DNA of 64,000 nucleotides from Ctenosaura bakeri (GCA_948474755.1 CAOLHI010000412.1:248001-312000), one strand, 5' to 3'; numbered from the stretch's first letter, positions 1 through 12,535 are shown. Notes: generated by a model not told the origin, from the sequence alone. A program made the numbers and translations.

Positions 1-60
1 ATAAAAGTAGCTATAAACGAACAAAGAAGTGATAGCAACACACAGTCTTCTATTTTTGAA

Positions 61-268
61 GTTGTTGTTGTTATGTGCCTTCAAATGGATTCTGATGTTT
101 GGCCACCTTATCACAGGGTTTTCTTGGCCAGATTTATTTGGAGGAGTTTTGCTATTGTCTTCCTTAGGGTGATAATGTTTGATCTACCCAAGGTCACCCA
201 GTGGGTTTCCATGGCAGAGGGGGGATTCAAACCATAGTCCCCAGATTCATAGCCCAATGCTCAAAAAC
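61..268 (-). repeat. tRNA-derived SINE, GTT-tailed family, antisense copy
   Basis: It starts with (GTT)n followed by TGTGCCTTCAA, then carries the family blocks CAAGGTCACCCAGTGGGTTT and GGGATTCAAACC. Read on the minus strand, the last block is a pol III B-box, so the element is a tRNA-derived SINE inserted in reverse with its AAC-rich tail at the left. The family recurs near 16.5, 27.5, 30.2, 39.8, 51.1 and 51.9 kb. The copy is old and diverged and lacks a clean A-box end. Confidence 0.75.
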
Positions 269-273
269 TTTTT

Positions 274-453
274 CTGTCATGGCAACATCCTATGGAACCT
301 TAGGGTTTATAGTTTGGTGAGGCACTAGAACTCTTTCCCTGAGAATGCTAAATGTCCCTGCTTCAACTGCAAATCCCACAATTCCATAGGATGGAACTAT
401 GGCAGTTAAAGTGGAATCAGAGTGCTGTAACTGTGTGGTGTGAAAAGTCCCCA
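274..453. mobile_element. MITE, GGCC-TTTC superfamily (short subfamily), degraded
   Basis: It holds inverted blocks ATGGCAACATCCTATGGAA and TTCCATAGGATGGAACTATGG around a centre with the paired words GGTTTATAG and AAATCCCAC. This matches the copies at 52.95, 33.75 and 57.08 kb. The outer GGCC termini are too worn to place, and it abuts the SINE to its left. Confidence 0.5.
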
Positions 454-2042
454 GATGTCTAAAATGGATAGATGCTGACCTATTAAGTGACCTTCAACAA
501 ACTGGACTAGGAATTTGCCTTATACCAAATCTGACCATTGGTCCACATAGCCCAGTATCGTCTCTACACTGAATAGGGGCAGTTCTCTAGGGTTTAAAAC
601 ACTTGTCTTTTCCAACTCTTCCTAAAGATGCTGGGGATTGAACCCTGGGAGTTTTCATGTGCAAAGCAGGTGTTTGTGCACTAAACTATGAGCCCTCCCA
701 CGATGTATGTTTTTGAAGCTAACCTGTCCCTCAAAAGTCACAGGCAAAACCAGTACAACTTTGCATACTTTCTGTTTATCAACTAGGTAAGGTGGCAAGG
801 CTCCACCAAAGCAAAACATCTGTTGCAAATAGCAGTCATAATCTCCTTAATGACAGATGGACGGTTTGCTTTTTATTGCAGTTATCAAAATAGAGCAGTT
901 GGAACAAGGACTATTTATTTCTTTGCACAGAGGAGAGGCAAGCTTATTTTACATGCTATTCATAATAAGGCTCAGTGAGCATGGTGTAATAGAGACACCA
1001 GAATCTAATGTTAAAGCTAATGATGAGATATTGCACTGTGGAGATCTATCATCTCTTTCCTCCATTCCTGAACTCACTGGAACATTATTTGTGGTCAATA
1101 AGCAATTATCTTAGACTTCAGAGCTATTAATAAAACTAAGTAGTTTTTTTTCCCCAAAGGTACAGAAAAATAAACCATGGGAAAATATGTTTTAATATGC
1201 ACAACAAATATCTTCTGACCCTTCTGAGTTTCTGTGTATGTATGTTTAAATAAGTACATGAGCTCTCAAATGATTTGTGCCCTAGGTCTTTTATTTGTTT
1301 TCAGATAGAGTCCTCTCCAAAATAACCCTGAGATTAGTTCTTGACTATTACATTGTCACACGAGCCACTGCCCTGGCTGACACCCATTATCCATGATTTT
1401 AAAATGATATGTTCTGTTGTGGGTGAGGGTTTTATACCGAGAAAGGTGCACAATTCACATTCTGTGACATCAAATAACTGCTGCTGGAACAACAGTTAAG
1501 AGACATCATCTTTCCAAATGCAATTGAGAGCGGGGTTCAGGCTGTTTCATTTGTTCAAGTTTTTTCTTTCTTTTTTCCATAAAAACATGTAACTTGTGTG
1601 ACATGGCTAAGACTAGACAAGCAGAGCTACAAAAGGCAGACGAATTTATGAGACAAGGCTCAAGCTAATACATTCATCCAGCATGTGACTGGTGGCTAAC
1701 GGGATGGCAAGAGCAGGCTAATACATGGGGAAAGAAACTAGCCACCAGAGAAGGAAGCATGTAGTTGACAAATACAATTATGGATCAAGGCTGTGAACCT
1801 TGCAGGACAACAATTACATTGTATTTGTCACCAGCTAGGACAGGGAAACTAATAAGCTTCTTGAAGGGTGGAGCAAACTCCTGTCATAGTTTGGAAAAGT
1901 TATTTGTTTGGACTTTAACTCCCTGAATCCATTATCCAGCATGTGGCCAAAAAGTAGCTGTTATAATTGTTACATTTCCTCTTCTAAGTCATATCTGAAA
2001 AGGCACTACCCAACCTGAACCTTGGATGAGCATGTTAACATG
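454..2042. other. No recognisable gene or repeat
   Basis: AT-rich single-copy-looking sequence. An 85-codon open frame at 857-1114 has no domain, no splice context and ordinary composition, and I do not call it coding. Nothing else stands out. Confidence 0.5.
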
Positions 2043-3240
2043 TTATTTATTTTATTTTCAAAACTGCCCTATGTCTAAAGATCTCAGGGTGACATACAAT
2101 AAAATCAACTTGACCAATTTTTAAAAAAATTAAAACTGTAAAAAAAACCCCACAAAATTTAGATAGGCTACAAATATGAATTAACCAGTTAAAGGAAGAC
2201 AGCTTAAAACCAGTTAAAACAATTTAAAATTATGAACATATGTGAATTTCTGTAAATTCAATTAGGCCTAAAGGTTTTAATTTTTAAAAAAAGTTTTGCT
2301 TTTACTCGCTACTGGAATAAAAACAGTGTTGGCACTGATTGTACCTCTAGGGAGAAAGTATTCCACAGCTTGGATGCCACAGCAGAGAAGTCCCACATTA
2401 GTCCAGCTGCATTTTGCAGCAGCTGCAGCTTCTGGATCATCTTTAAGGGCAGCCCTATACAGTATATTGGAGTAGTGCATGAACTACTGTGGCTAAGTTA
2501 TGCCTGTCTAGAAAAGGCTGTGGTTGGTGGACCAGTCAAAGTTGGCTCCAAGAATTACAAGCTATGGAGTCCACCTAGGCTTCCAGTGACAGAGATGGAT
2601 CTAAGGCCCTTTCCACACCGTACCTTGTATCATAGTCTTCCGGTTGTGTCTCTGTTAAGAAAGGAGAACAATGGGGATGCTCCCTTCCACACTGGACCAG
2701 CTGTCTGTGGAAGGGAGCATAAGGGACAAACTTTTTCCTTCTGTAGCGCAACCAGGCTTTTTCCCATGCTGTGATGGGACAGGAAATGCCTCCATCACAC
2801 TTCCAGGCCTTCTGCAGGGCAGATAAGTGTGGTATCATTGAACAATTGAGGGTCATTGATAGAGAAATTCTGTCAATGATTCACCCCGCTATCACCCTGG
2901 CTAGCAACAGGAGAAGGATGGGACTCTGATGATGTCTTGCAGAAGCGTCATTACAGTCCCACTCCTCTCCCGTCTCCATGCTGGAATGCAGGCCTCCTGT
3001 AAAAAGGGCCTAAGAGTACTCCATATTTGGAGCAGGCTGTTTACCCAATTCCCATACCTGAGAACTACCAATCAGCAGTGAGTCTATCTTCTTGAAAGTC
3101 AGCAACAATTCACTGGACCTCATCCAGCCTATTAAAGCATCCAACCGTGGGTTCAGAACACTCCTACTGCAGCCCTTTGACTTGAAGCAACTTTTCCAGG
3201 CTGGAAGGAGCCACCATGACGCCCTGTCTCCTAGATGACA
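2043..3240 (-). mobile_element. L2-like LINE, 3' part, antisense, split by a MITE
   Basis: The left end is the reverse of an L2-type 3' terminus (TTATTTATTTTATTTTC, then a diverged tail region). The right half contains antisense L2 coding and 3' region text such as CAGCTTCTGGATCATCTTTAA and TCATCCAGCCTATTAAAGCATCCAACC. The same text recurs near 13.7, 48.1 and 52.2 kb, which confirms an interspersed family. A MITE at 2605-3010 splits it cleanly. No frame is intact. L2 assignment is by recall of squamate L2 text. Confidence 0.65.
2605..3010. mobile_element. MITE, GGCCCTTTCC termini, 3-bp TSD (TAA)
   Basis: It begins GGCCCTTTCCACACCG and ends GTAAAAAGGGCC, which are inverted repeats. TAA flanks both sides (2602-2604 and 3011-3013). 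The 3-bp TAA duplication and GG-starting termini fit a PIF/Harbinger-type non-autonomous DNA transposon, but I see no transposase. It sits inside an L2 fragment, so it is younger than that L2. Confidence 0.7.
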
Positions 3241-5653
3241 TATAAGGAGGAAAAGCAGCTGAGAAGGAGGGAGGTAGAATGGAAACAGGGTTTGGGCAAG
3301 AGAAACAGACCATCAAGGAAGAAAGATTATTTTAAAAATATGGCTCTAGTTTAAGTCCTAGTCCATTCTCTCTTTACCATATAGAAAAGCCAACATATAG
3401 GAGGGAATGTGGGAAGCTTCCAGTTTTCTGAACCAAGGACACCAGGTTTGATTCAAGCCAAAGAGGTGCTGCACAGTCAGTTGGAGAAAGCAGACATTGG
3501 ACCACAATTCCACTTCTACCTCGAAATCCACCATTCTCTGAAGATTTCATTTGAACCCCCTCATTCTTTATCTTACCAACCTAGGTAATGTTCCTAAGTT
3601 CTGGGAGAAAGCACAAGGTGTCTCACGATAGCAGTCTATATATAAACTCAGTCTAATTGAAAGCATGAAAACAGAGGGGTGGGCAACTTCTGAGGGTCAA
3701 GGGGGCATCTTCTGAGGGTCAAGGGGCTATCTTTACCTCCCTCTGTATATTCATGAACTGTACCTCTCCCATGCCAGAAAATAAATGTCTGGAGGAGAAT
3801 GGCAAATCATGCTCTCCAAGTGCTTTCACAATTTAAAGGCAATTTCAGATCTTTGTGAAGTACTGTTGTGAGCAAAAGTATTCAAAGTAATTAGGTTTAG
3901 GCAATAGTCTACCTACTGTAGTTCTAGAGGTCATTTTCAACTCTTCACAAAACTACAGATACAGCTCAGTGTCAATCAACAAAACATCCATCATGACTAA
4001 CCTTTTACAACATCTTCCAGACATACAGTCTGCACACTGTGCAATCCAAAGGTCCTTTCTCTTCATTTGTTTGATAATGGAAGTAATAGAAGATTCATTT
4101 AAATCAAGCCTGATTTAGCACCATATCTCAAATTCCTCTAAGAAATTAAATTTGCCTCTCGACATGAAACAGAGAAATTCCATGGCATCTTAGCATAGTG
4201 GGTACACTGGTGGATAAATATTCAGTTAAGAGTGAAAGCTGCAGCATGGTCACACTGTTAAACATTAAGAAACTTCATGCAAGATTTATCCTTCCAAGAT
4301 GTAATTGAGATTTCCTGATTTTGGCAGCTGCTTTGTGTGATACCTGCCGACAACAGGATTATGAAAGACAACAGAAGACCCAGTCTGTGCTATAAATTCA
4401 CAGGGGATTAGACTTCTGCACCAGTTTTTCTATAAGTGCAAATTCTCCCAGAGGTTGTAGAGTTATATACAGAAGATGTAAATTAGTGGAACCAATGAGA
4501 TGATTCTTTTTTCCATCTACCACTTCATTGCAGTTGATACACAGCCAATGAACATGGAAAATGAGTGGATGATAAAATACAGCACTGTGCTTCTAGGAGC
4601 TTCCAATCTACTTTTAAATGGGGGAGGGGGAGGGGGAGGAAAAGATAGAGTTTCAGGAAGGAGCAGTGGAAGAATGTAAGCAAAGGCAATGATAAATGCT
4701 TAGGTTCTGTTTCTGGAATGAACTAGATCCAATGCCAGTCAATTAGAAATTGTGTTAATTGCTTTTAACACACATTTCAGGTGTGAAGATTTTTGTCTAG
4801 ATTAGCAATGTGGATAAGGGTGTGTTAGACTATTGCCCTCATTGTGGCCTGATGCTAAATTGTGGAACTGTGCCTATTTTTACTAGAAAGAAGCTTCATT
4901 TAGGCAAACAGAAGTTTTGCTTCTGACACAAGAAGGCAAGGAGGGCAGTGAGAGAGATTCCAGAGCAAAATCACAGCTGAGGGCAAAGGTTACAAAGCTT
5001 TCCTTCTCCAATGCCAAGTCTTGATCTAGGTCAGAAATCTTGTTCCTGCAATCTAGTTTTTGAAAGAGATTAATGCCCTTGCTACATGTGGGAATCTTAT
5101 ATCTTCTTACCTGACCCTTGACAAGAGATAAAGATTTAGGTGGCTAAGGTAAAGTTTCACAGAACAGGTTGGCTTTGAAGAAGGGGCAAACAAATCAGTT
5201 TTCTTTCAGTCCATGTCAGTTTCAAATGTCCTTTGTCATAAATGTCTTCCAGTTTCCACATCAGTCTATGAACAGTGGTAGGGGTAGATTCATGATAATT
5301 CAACTTTATTTTTGCACTTTTGCATGCATTGTTGAACCTGGAACTAAACTATGAAACCTAAAAACTATGCATTCCAAATGTCACTTTGCTTCAATCTGCA
5401 TAGATTGGTCAAGGCATAGACCATAAAAAGTTTTCACCATCTCTCCACTTTCATGAGGGATTTAATTGGGGGAAATGAAAGAGGTATGCTAAGGAGATAT
5501 GCTCAGTGGCAATTTTCTGCATAAGGATCAGGGAATATGAATACATGTGTAGAACTGAGGACCATTTTGGATTCTTACATATCTGCTCATTCTGGTTTTG
5601 GTCAGTAAAGGTTCTACAATGGATCTGCAATCATCATCATCATCATCCCGTGG
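3241..5653. other. Unique-looking intergenic stretch
   Basis: No gene or dated repeat seen. It contains a G/A-rich tract at 4620-4640 and ends with a short (ATC)n run at 5629-5647, directly before the 5'-truncated CR1. Confidence 0.5.
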
Positions 5654-6475
5654 TCAAGAATATTAAAAGAGAAAGGAGTTCATGACAGATGGGAGTTTCT
5701 TAAAACTGAGATACTGAAGGCACAATTGAAAACTGTGCCACTAAGGAGGAAAAATGGCAGGTCTCTAAAGAAACCGGAATGGTTGATGAAGGAACTCTCA
5801 GCTGAGCTAAGTGTTAAAAGAAACATGTACAGGAAATGGAAGAATGGTGAAACCACCAAAGAGGAATTCAATCAAATAGCCAGGAGATGTAGGGAGAAGA
5901 TCAGAAAAGCTAAAGTGCAGAATGAACTCAGGCTTGCCAGAGACATCAAAAACAATAAAAAGGGCTTTTTTAGATGTGTCCACAGCAAAAGGAAAAACAA
6001 GGAAATGATAGGGTAACTGCGTGGAGAAGATGACCAATTAATAACGGGGGGAAGTGAGAAGGCAGGACTACTCAACACCTTCTTTGCATCAGTTTTCTCC
6101 CAGAAGGGTAGAAGTACCCAACCTGGGGCATGGGGAGCAGGTGAGGAAGTGAGGAAAGTGCAGCACAGAATAATTAAAGAAGTAGTATAGGAATATGTGG
6201 CTAAACTAGATGAATTCAAGTTTCCAGGGCAAGATGAATTACATCTAAGAATATTAAAAGAACTGGCAGAAGTCATTTCTGAACTACTTGCAATAATCTT
6301 TGAGAACTCTTGGAGAACAGGAGAAGTCCCTGCAGACTGGAGGAGGGCAAATGTTGTCCCCATCTTCAAGAAGTGGAAAAAAGAAGACCCAAATACTTAT
6401 CACCCGGTCAGCCTGACATCGATACCAGGAAAGATCCTAGAGCAGATCATTAAACAGTCAGTTTGTAATTACTTA

Positions 6476-7549
6476 GGCCATTTCTGCACCGGGCTTTTAA
6501 AATGGTGCAGAGCGACCTCCAACGGAGGTCTTCTGCACTGTAGAGTGGACTTGAGCAGACTACTTTTTGTAGTTCCATGTCATGAGCCAGGCTGAGCATG
6601 CTGCCGATTCAGACAGGGACTCTGAGTTAGAGGTGGACTCCCAGCTGGGGGAGGAACCCTTGGAGGGAGAGGGGGCTCCTGCAGAGTCAAGGGAGGGGCC
6701 TGCCAGCAACCCCACAGCTGTCCCCGAGCCAGTACTGGCAGCAGATGAGACCAATGCTTCTGGCTCGACAGAAGCTGCTGTTTCTGACTCCAGCCCGGAG
6801 TTTGCAGTAGACCCTCCCCCCATGTTCCTCCAGAGGTGGCTGGAGAAGGAGATGGTTCACCGATTGCAGCAGCTGCGAGAGAAGCATCTGAAGTCTGAGG
6901 GCCTCCAGCTGTGAGCTGGGCCAACGAGCATTTGATCAGCCCCAGCTGGGCTAAAGACTATGTATTTAAGACAGACGCTGGGGGGAGTTGGGCACGGAGC
7001 AACAACCGTCTATCACCCAGGAATCTGCATCCTGAGCTTTCTGTTCCAGGCTAATCCTTGCTGTTGAGTTTGCTGCCTCTGTTTGTTTTGGGTGACATAA
7101 CCTTTTGATTACTTTATTACTTTATTACTAAAATGCCATAAACCCAGCTCCTGCCTCTGTGTCTGCTAAGCCGCCGCATGACGTTGACATTCCGTACCTC
7201 AGTCCAGTTCTGCACGATCAGAACTGGTCGCACAGTGTGCTTTTTAAAAACGTCTTTTTAGAGATTTTTAAAAAGCACGGACTGCGCAACTCCGTGTTGC
7301 TCCGGAGCCGTTCTCCAGAGCAGATTTGCAGGCGTGCACAAGTGCATGCCTGCAGATCTTCCAGGGGTGGGCTTTTGGCTGGCGAGCTTCTCTGGATGGT
7401 GGAGACCCTCCACCAACAAGAAGCCGCCATTTTGGACGCCAGAGCAGTGTGGAGCGATGAGCTTGCACAGCTCCTTGTCCCAACGGATGCTCAGGAAATC
7501 CGGTGAGTCCCATTTTCGCACGGTTCCCTCCCCACGTATGGAAAGGACC
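6476..7549. mobile_element. MITE inside CR1, TTA target duplication, itself split by an LTR
   Basis: Left end GGCCATTTCTGCACC and right end GGAAAGGACC are imperfect inverted termini. TTA flanks both sides (6473-6475 and 7550-7552). Removing the insert restores the CR1 frame N-Y-L-E-S-N-A-I-I, which confirms the boundaries. Without the LTR at 6578-7189 it is about 460 bp, like its relatives at 8.6, 22.3 and 2.6 kb. PIF/Harbinger-type by duplication length and termini; no transposase. Confidence 0.75.
6578..7189 (+). mobile_element. Solo LTR inside the MITE
   Basis: It starts TGTCATGAGCC and ends ACGTTGACA, so the termini pair as TGTCA/TGACA. Near-identical 5-bp flanks TTCCA (6573-6577) and TTCCG (7190-7194) look like a target duplication with one substitution. 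A TATA-like TATTTAAGA lies at about 6961, as expected for U3/R on the plus strand. No internal retroviral region adjoins, so this is a solo LTR; the superfamily is not determined. A 110-codon open frame at 6582-6914 is acidic low-complexity U3 sequence and is not called a gene. Confidence 0.6.
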
Positions 7550-8563
7550 TTAGAAAGCAATGCCATAATCACTAAAAGCCAGCATGGATTTCTCAAAAAT
7601 AAGTCATGCCAGACTAATCTTATCTCTTTTTAAGACAGGATTACAAACCTGATAGACGAAGGGAATGCTGTAGACGTAGCATATCTTGACTTCAGTAAGG
7701 CCTTTGACAAAGTTCCCCATGACATTCTTGCAAAGAAATTAATAAAATGTAGGCTGAACAGGGTTACTGTTAGGTGGATTTGGAATTGGTTGACAGACCA
7801 AACCCAAAGGATGATCACGAATGGCTGCTTTTCATCCTGGAGAGAAGTGATTAGTGGTGTGCCACAGAGTTTTGTCCTGGGCTCAATGCTATTCAACATC
7901 TTCATCAATGACTTGGATGAAGGAGTAGAGGGCGTGCTGATCAAATTTGCAGATGATACTAAATTGGAAGGGGTTGCTAATACACCAGAGGACAGGATCA
8001 AAATTCAAAATGACCTTGACAGGTTGGAGAGCTGGGCCAAAGCTAAGAAAATGAATTTCAACAGAGAGAACCTTCTGCACTTAGGCAGAAAAAAATGGAA
8101 TGCACAATATAGGATGGGGGACACGTGGCTGGATAGCAGTACATGTGAAAGGGATCTCAAAGTGTTGGTAGATCACAAGCTGAACGTGAGTCAGTAGTGT
8201 GATGTGGTAGCCAAGAAAACCAGTACGATTCTTGGTTGCATCAGTAGGAGTATGGTGTCTAGATCGAGGGAGGTAATGGTACCACTCTATTCTGCATTGG
8301 TTAGGCCTCATTTGGAATATTGTGTCCAGTTCTGGGCACCTCAATTCAAGAAGGATATTGACAAGCTGGAACGTATCCAAAGGAGGGCAGCCAAAATGGT
8401 GAAGGGTCTGGAAGCCATGCTCTATGAAGAACGGCTTAGGGATCTGTGTATGTTTAGTCTGCAGAAGAGAAGGTTAAAAGAGGACACGATAGCCATGTTT
8501 AAATATTTGAAGGGATGTCATGTTGAGAAGGGAGCAGCCTTGTTCTCTGCCGCTGCAGAGCTA

Positions 8564-8984
8564 GGGCCCTTTCCACATGGCATTTGCCATACGAAAGGGC
8601 CCCTCGAGCATTGCACAATTGTGAGGAGCGATCTGCATGATGCACTCACAATTGCATGGCACACCAGGGTAGGGCAAGCGCCAATCGCGCACCATTTCAT
8701 TTTCAGCTAGAAGCCAAAATTGGTGTGTGATCGCACATTGCTCCCAGGCCCCACACGCACTTACCTAGTATGCGGAGCCTCCAGAGCTGTGCTGGTCGCA
8801 CTTCCTGCCCCAGCGCAGCATGGGAAACTCCCAGGTTGTGCTGCGGAAGGAAGACGTGGAGCTCTCGCGCAAGCAGGCAGCTTGTGTGGAGCCGAAGGAC
8901 CCTGGATGCAAGAACCTCTCGGCAGAGGCTGCTCGTGCAATCCCTGCACCCCAGTGCCAGAAGAAGATAAAGTGCGGAAAGTGC
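8564..8984. mobile_element. MITE inside CR1, CTA target duplication
   Basis: It begins GGGCCCTTTCCACATGG and ends GTGCGGAAAGTGC, flanked by CTA at 8561-8563 and 8985-8987. CR1 text runs up to LFSAAAEL on the left and resumes with GQGAMDS/TRSNGF-type text on the right, so the boundary is supported by the host element. The interior is GC-richer than the surroundings and shares words with the 22.3-kb MITE (for example a CTTCCGCA/GCGGAAGG block). Confidence 0.75.
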
Positions 8985-9242
8985 CTAGGACAAGGAGCAA
9001 TGGATTCAAGCTACAGGAAAGGAGATTCCACTTGAACCCCAGGAAGAACTTCCTGAAGGTCAGAGCTGTCTGGCAGTGGAATATACTGCCTCGGAGTGTG
9101 GTAGAGTCTCCTTCTTTGGAGGTTTTTAAGCGGAGGCTGGATGGCCATCTGTTGGGAATGCTTTGATGTGTGTTCCTGCATAGCAGGGGGTTGGAGTCGA
9201 TGACCCCTGGGATCTCTTCCAACTCTATGATTCTATGATTCT

Positions 9243-12200
9243 AATAATAATGATGCAGCCTAACTCCATTCTCAGTCCTGGCATGGCATATGATACTCCT
9301 CCCAATCTGATTTGAAATTAGGTCTTTTACATGCCTGGTGACTTTAATACAATGTGGAAACAACTCAGTTTCATTCTGTGGTTTCTTGGAACAACCACTA
9401 GGAGGGGGCAGAATGAAAATTGTGGGGGTGAGTTGAGGAGTGGTAAGAAGATGAGTCACCTTGTTCGGCTGATTGCTCCTACAAGGCAAAGTTTTCACCC
9501 CTGTATGATTGGTGGCTGGAAAGGGTCAGCATAACTACTTCTTTGAGCTGTAGACATAAACGAAGCTTCAAATATACACTGATATGTGTATTCATAACTC
9601 AGATCCTATAAACCCATCAATAATTGCTTGCCTTTTGTCTTTAACTTTTATTTGACACATGAGTTTACAGGAATGGTGGATGTCCTCTTGAACTGGTGAA
9701 AAAGAGGGAGAGAAGTATCATAGAGCAAGGAGGAGACAAGTGACCAGCTTATTGGCAGGAGAGAAGAAGGTCCAACAACAGTTTAAGGAGGACAATAGTT
9801 TTTAAACATGTTGCCTAGAAGTTGGGGAGGGTATTTGTGAAGGAGGTCCCTTGAAATCAGAGGGACTTATATTCTGCATAGACCAACTTTCTGAGAGTAA
9901 GCCACATCGAATTCAGTGAGACTCACTTCTGAATAAATTTGTACAAGATTTGCCACAAACCTTCAGTCTTGCACCCATTATCCTAATAGTAAGCCTGACT
10001 GAACTCAATAGGACTTATTCCCAAGTAAATACACTTAAAAAAAAAATACTCCCTGGCACTTACTCCTACCATCTCTCCACTATAACTAGTCATACAACCA
10101 GCATCTGCAAATGCAAACATGAAAGACAGGAAAACAAAACAAAGGTTGTAAATCAATCCATGTGATCTTCCTGACAGCCAACAGGGTTATGCAGATGTGT
10201 ACATGAACAAGAGGGCACCCCCTACCCAAAACATTGAAGCTGTAATAGGGATGAGAAAAACACAATCCAATATAGCTGAAAGATGACCACAATGGAAAAA
10301 AAAATGCCTCCTTAAGGTGGTTGGGCTCCATAATGGAGACTCATGTGGGTTGTCATGCAGTTCAAGAACAGCCAAACTAAAGCAAGAATAATCCACAGTG
10401 CAGCTGGGGCAGATCCCTAGTGTAGATTCACCCCATATTGCTTTCACAGCAAGCAGAACTTCATGCGCATTCTCTTCAGAATAACACATTTTTCCTGTGC
10501 TAGCAATGTTTGATGAATTATCCTGTAGGGTTTCTTTGAATCTATGCCAGTAGCGTTTACTATCTGGTACAGACTTACTAACCAGTATGAAGAACAGACC
10601 TTTAAAATCCTTGGCAACTAGAACTCTCAGACCGCAGAGAATTCTATTGGATTAGCTACATTTGGTAAGAACTTTGATAAAATCTGCACAGTTTTGATAA
10701 AGAAAGAAACGCCAGGAAGACAAGTTTAAAAGGCTATGAACATGTGCCGTAAACAAGTGAGAGTCCTCATTGAAATCTACTTGATGTAATTTTGAATATA
10801 TAAAGGAAAGATTGGTTTGTAAGTGTCTTCAAGTGTATGAATTACAGTGTAGGCAAAAGAATACAGCGCTCCATTATTTTGACGGCCAAATAGTCACAAT
10901 ATTTACAATGAGTCGCATTTTTCCATAATAGCACTAGCACAAGGAGTTTGTTTTGCTGAGTGCTTTTTAAAAATGGTGAAGGATTGTATATGTACTCTTC
11001 CCTCTGAGGCTGGTAGATTATTTATTACATTGTTAAAGCAGCATTTTGTGAAGCTGCTCAAGTACTTACATTTCCATTTTTTCTTTTAAAACCTTCCCTT
11101 GAGAATAAAGTGCATCATATTACTAGTGACTGAAAACAGCCCATTCTGGGATTTCTGTAACAAATGTTGTACAGGTTATCATCACAGATAAGGAGAACAG
11201 TTTAATGTTATGACCATTGTATTGCACATTTACCTCCCTGAATCAGTTATTATACTTTGCCTTACCTATCAGTTATCCCCTTCCTGCAAGTGCAGGAAGT
11301 GTTGTTGATTTTTTCCCTCCCCTTTCCAAAAATGAACGTATTTAAAGCTTCATGGCAATAAATTTCATGAAGAAAATATTCTGAGGGTCATATTAATCAA
11401 ACTTTGTTATTGGTTGCTTCATGAAGTAACTTTGCTGATCGTGTTGAAAACCCCATGAAGTCTCTAGAAGACGATCTCTCATTTCCACCACGTACCAAGC
11501 AGGAGAACTCAAAGAGCTTTTGTCACTTTCACTGCCATAGTTCAAGGTCCATCAGGTTCCTTTACACTGAATTCTTATTTTGAGCTATCTATTATTTCCC
11601 AATTCTTATCAGTTCAGTTCTTGAGATCAAGAGAAGATAGATGGCTTTTTACTGTTGTGGTGGGTGGTATTGCGTAACAATTGTGATTTAGCCATTTTAT
11701 TAATTATCTGAAGAGCAGTAAACAAATAAGTTTCCCCCCTTAGGTCTGAGCAAATTATCTAGATAAGGAAAGAGGGAACATTGTTTCTAAATTCAAATTA
11801 TATTTTAAGAGGGCACTCAATAATTAGATAAATTGTCATCCTGGAATGTTCCCCTTGGAAGAGAGATGATCTAACTTTCACATGCAAGTCTTGGTCATCT
11901 TCCAAGTATATGAAATTCCTCCTTGGCACCTCTGTCTCTTCTCTGCTTCAATTACCCTACAATTGATCTTTTAGGTTGAAGTCCTTTATATTCTGAGATG
12001 GGCTATTACCAAAAGATATAAATAATCATTCCTATCATCTCACAGGCCCTACCATTAATCTTATATAAAATCTGCATTCTGTTTCAACAGAGCATGCAGG
12101 CCTATGTTTATCACCATTGCATTGAGAGTTAAAAGGTATCAAAAGATATCAAGTCCAAGGTTCTCTCATAGGCCACGCACACATCAGTTCCTCATTCCCA

Positions 12201-12390
12201 TTTTAGATCAACAGATACAAAGATGACTGTGTAAAACAGACCACACACAAATTAGGAAGTCACTTCCCTCCAAATTCAAGGCAACAATTCCCAAAAGGTG
12301 AATTATACAAGGAGCTAAAGCAGTAGCTTGCCTGATGTACAAAACTGCCTTTCCATAGTAATGTCTGGTATCCTTTGATTATCCAAGGCA
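9243..12390. other. Mostly unique sequence with one short diverged repeat
   Basis: About 9838-10045 carries diverged copies of a short reptile-type motif (TCAGTGAGACTCACTTCTGA; AATAGGACTTATTCCCAAG). Similar words occur near 29.15 and 63.55 kb. The rest shows no supported gene. The block 10900-11500 has low CpG and no repeat signature, so it may be ordinary or conserved non-coding DNA, which cannot be decided from one sequence. Confidence 0.45.
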
Positions 12391-12396
12391 CAATGG

Positions 12397-12535
12397 GCCT
12401 TCCCTCCCTACGCTGTTCTAGGGTGCTATTATTCCACTTTCAACATCCTGTGGAATTCTGGGGTTTGTAGTTTACTGAGGCCAAAGAGCTCCATGGCTGA
12501 GAATTCTAAAGGCCCCTTCCTAAACTGCATGGGGC
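12397..12535. mobile_element. MITE fragment, short GGCC-TTTC subfamily
   Basis: It begins GGGCCTTCCCTCCC and contains GTGCTATTATTCCACTTTC, ACATCCTGTGGAATTCTGGGG and GGTTTGTAGTTTACTGAGG. These are shared almost word for word with copies at 33.75 and 57.08 kb. The right half of the inverted repeat is missing. Confidence 0.7.

Larger units (their letters stand above)
5654..9242 (+). mobile_element. CR1 LINE (ORF2 remnant), split by two MITEs
   Basis: CR1 text occupies 5654-6475, 7550-8563 and 8985-9242. The reverse transcriptase is recognisable from SKAFDKVPH (about 7693), GVPQ (about 7857) and FADDTKL (about 7945). The C-terminal region reads [12 protein letters not shown], then RTRSNGF and RRLDGHLLGML up to a TGA at 9164-9166. 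The element ends in the CR1-type microsatellite ATTCTATGATT. Frame 2 stays in register from about 5702 to 8563 if the first MITE is ignored, with stops near 6014, 6187, 7631 and 8195, so the copy is dead but not very old. The 5' half of the full element is missing. Confidence 0.9.

Noticed and set aside
5629..5647. (ATC)n run as the microsatellite end of an antisense LINE
   Set aside because: The adjoining CR1 is in sense orientation with its own terminal microsatellite at 9223-9242, so the run is simply next to the truncated 5' edge.
8720..9166. 148-codon frame read as one protein
   Set aside because: It fuses MITE sequence (to 8984) with the CR1 ORF2 C-terminus and is not a gene.
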